A stretch of DNA of 6,257 bases from Legionellaceae bacterium. Its GTDB lineage: Bacteria > Pseudomonadota > Gammaproteobacteria > Legionellales > Legionellaceae. The stretch spans positions 1 through 6,257 of the forward strand of contig CANNJG010000111.1 of NCBI GenBank assembly GCA_947504795.1, written 5' to 3'. Below are positions 6,081 to 6,257 of this stretch, piece by piece. The position numbers and the translations under genes are program-made. The notes beneath the pieces are model-generated. The model did not search any database, was not told the origin of the DNA, and worked only from the letters and a program-made list of their open reading frames with translations. The stretch's first letter is position 1; the number at the start of each line of letters is the position of its first letter.

Positions 6081-6146
6081 CTATGAGGGTGCTGAATATC
6101 ATGGAAAGTGTTGCCGCTTACGTCATAGACAATTGCAGGGTTGTAA

Positions 6147-6257
6147 TCAGTGTAATGTAATCCAAATATGAGGATGTTGTCGCTTATCAAGCCAATATAA
6201 TATGTTTAATAAATTTTCTTTGCTCATGGCAATACATCCTGCCGTTGGCGTGGATTC
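6147..6257 (-). CDS. L,D-transpeptidase (YkuD-fold) C-terminal fragment, truncated by window edge
   Basis: The - strand is open from the right edge to a TGA at 6147-6149, giving 36 residues. They contain TPTAGCIAMSKENLLNIL and WLDKRQHPHIWI. This resembles the end of YkuD-type catalytic domains, where a (S/T)xGC(I/V)(A/R)(M/L) motif carries the nucleophilic Cys (here the codon at 6234-6236), followed by a short helix and a final HP-x-I-x-I strand. Such enzymes form 3-3 crosslinks in peptidoglycan or attach proteins to it in the periplasm; some homologues have other roles. The signal peptide, catalytic His and the rest of the domain are outside the window, so the assignment rests on one motif. 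It is convergent with rpsA. The gene is too short here for a family-level name. Confidence 0.6.
   Translation of the reverse strand, partial: ESTPTAGCIAMSKENLLNILYWLDKRQHPHIWITLH

Larger units (their letters stand above)
5761..6146. other. 386-bp non-coding convergent intergenic region rich in hairpins and repeats
   Basis: This gap between the stops of rpsA and the convergent gene holds several structured elements, listed separately, and no credible gene. The longest open frame (- strand, about 5927-6190) begins with TTG and runs through hairpins and repeat units. A 10-base direct repeat CGCTGGATCC occurs at 5832-5841 and 5957-5966; the first copy lies in the 10-bp palindrome CTGGATCCAG (5834-5843). 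A shorter palindrome, CAACGTTG, is at 5876-5883. I see no tRNA or rRNA. Confidence 0.75.

Noticed and set aside
5761..6146. CRISPR array or tandem repeat array after rpsA
   Set aside because: The repeats are few, in opposite orientation, and without regular spacing or unique spacers, and there are no cas genes.
5927..6190. 87-codon open frame on the - strand after rpsA
   Set aside because: It needs a TTG start, overlaps the 3' end of the transpeptidase-like gene, runs through the hairpin repeats and the IS-end-like motif, and has no recognisable domain. It is most likely a chance reading of repeat DNA.
5990..6190. Frameshifted extension of the transpeptidase-like gene past its TGA (frames reading HYTDYNPAIVYDVSG and LIEKAVEGLDQSML)
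   Set aside because: The YkuD domain normally ends soon after the HP-x-I-x-I strand, which is where the TGA falls. The other frames match nothing I know, so a double frameshift is not needed.

Overview
The window reads as chromosomal, core-genome DNA of a gammaproteobacterium, most likely of the order Legionellales (Legionella/Coxiella/Rickettsiella-like). Three things point there: gyrA, serC, cmk and rpsA lie in one collinear block; the SerC variant motifs GGAARTQF and YATPPTF match what I remember of Legionella SerC; and the DNA is moderately AT-leaning, with a repeat-littered gap after rpsA. The placement rests on recognition of protein families, not on any search.

Layout: positions 2-2191 hold the 3' five-sixths of gyrA (DNA gyrase subunit A; the start and catalytic Tyr lie off the left edge). 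serC (phosphoserine aminotransferase) begins inside the end of gyrA and runs to 3263. cmk (cytidylate kinase, 3260-3961) overlaps serC by 4 nt through a GTGA junction. A 101-nt leader with two stem-loops separates cmk from rpsA (30S ribosomal protein S1, 4063-5760), which has all six S1 repeats. All four genes are on the + strand and the first three are physically overlapping, so they are probably co-transcribed, with rpsA having its own post-transcriptional control. aroA, commonly found between serC and cmk in Gammaproteobacteria, is absent here.

From 5761 to 6146 there is no convincing gene. The gap contains a GC-rich hairpin just after rpsA, a perfect 7-bp hairpin with a CTTGT loop, two 29-bp repeat units in opposite orientation with conserved flanks but different stem-loop cores, a 19-bp stretch resembling the end of an IS50/Tn5-type (IS4 family) element, and a weak hairpin followed by five Ts. 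The right edge (6147-6257, - strand) carries the last 36 codons of a convergent gene that looks like an L,D-transpeptidase (YkuD fold), with the catalytic-type Cys in TAGCIAM.

The genes serve DNA topology (GyrA), serine and pyridoxal phosphate synthesis (SerC), pyrimidine nucleotide supply (Cmk), translation initiation (S1) and probably cell-wall crosslinking (the convergent gene). I see no clear new defence or mobile system. The most unusual material is the repeat cluster after rpsA and a perfect 22-bp palindrome inside gyrA.
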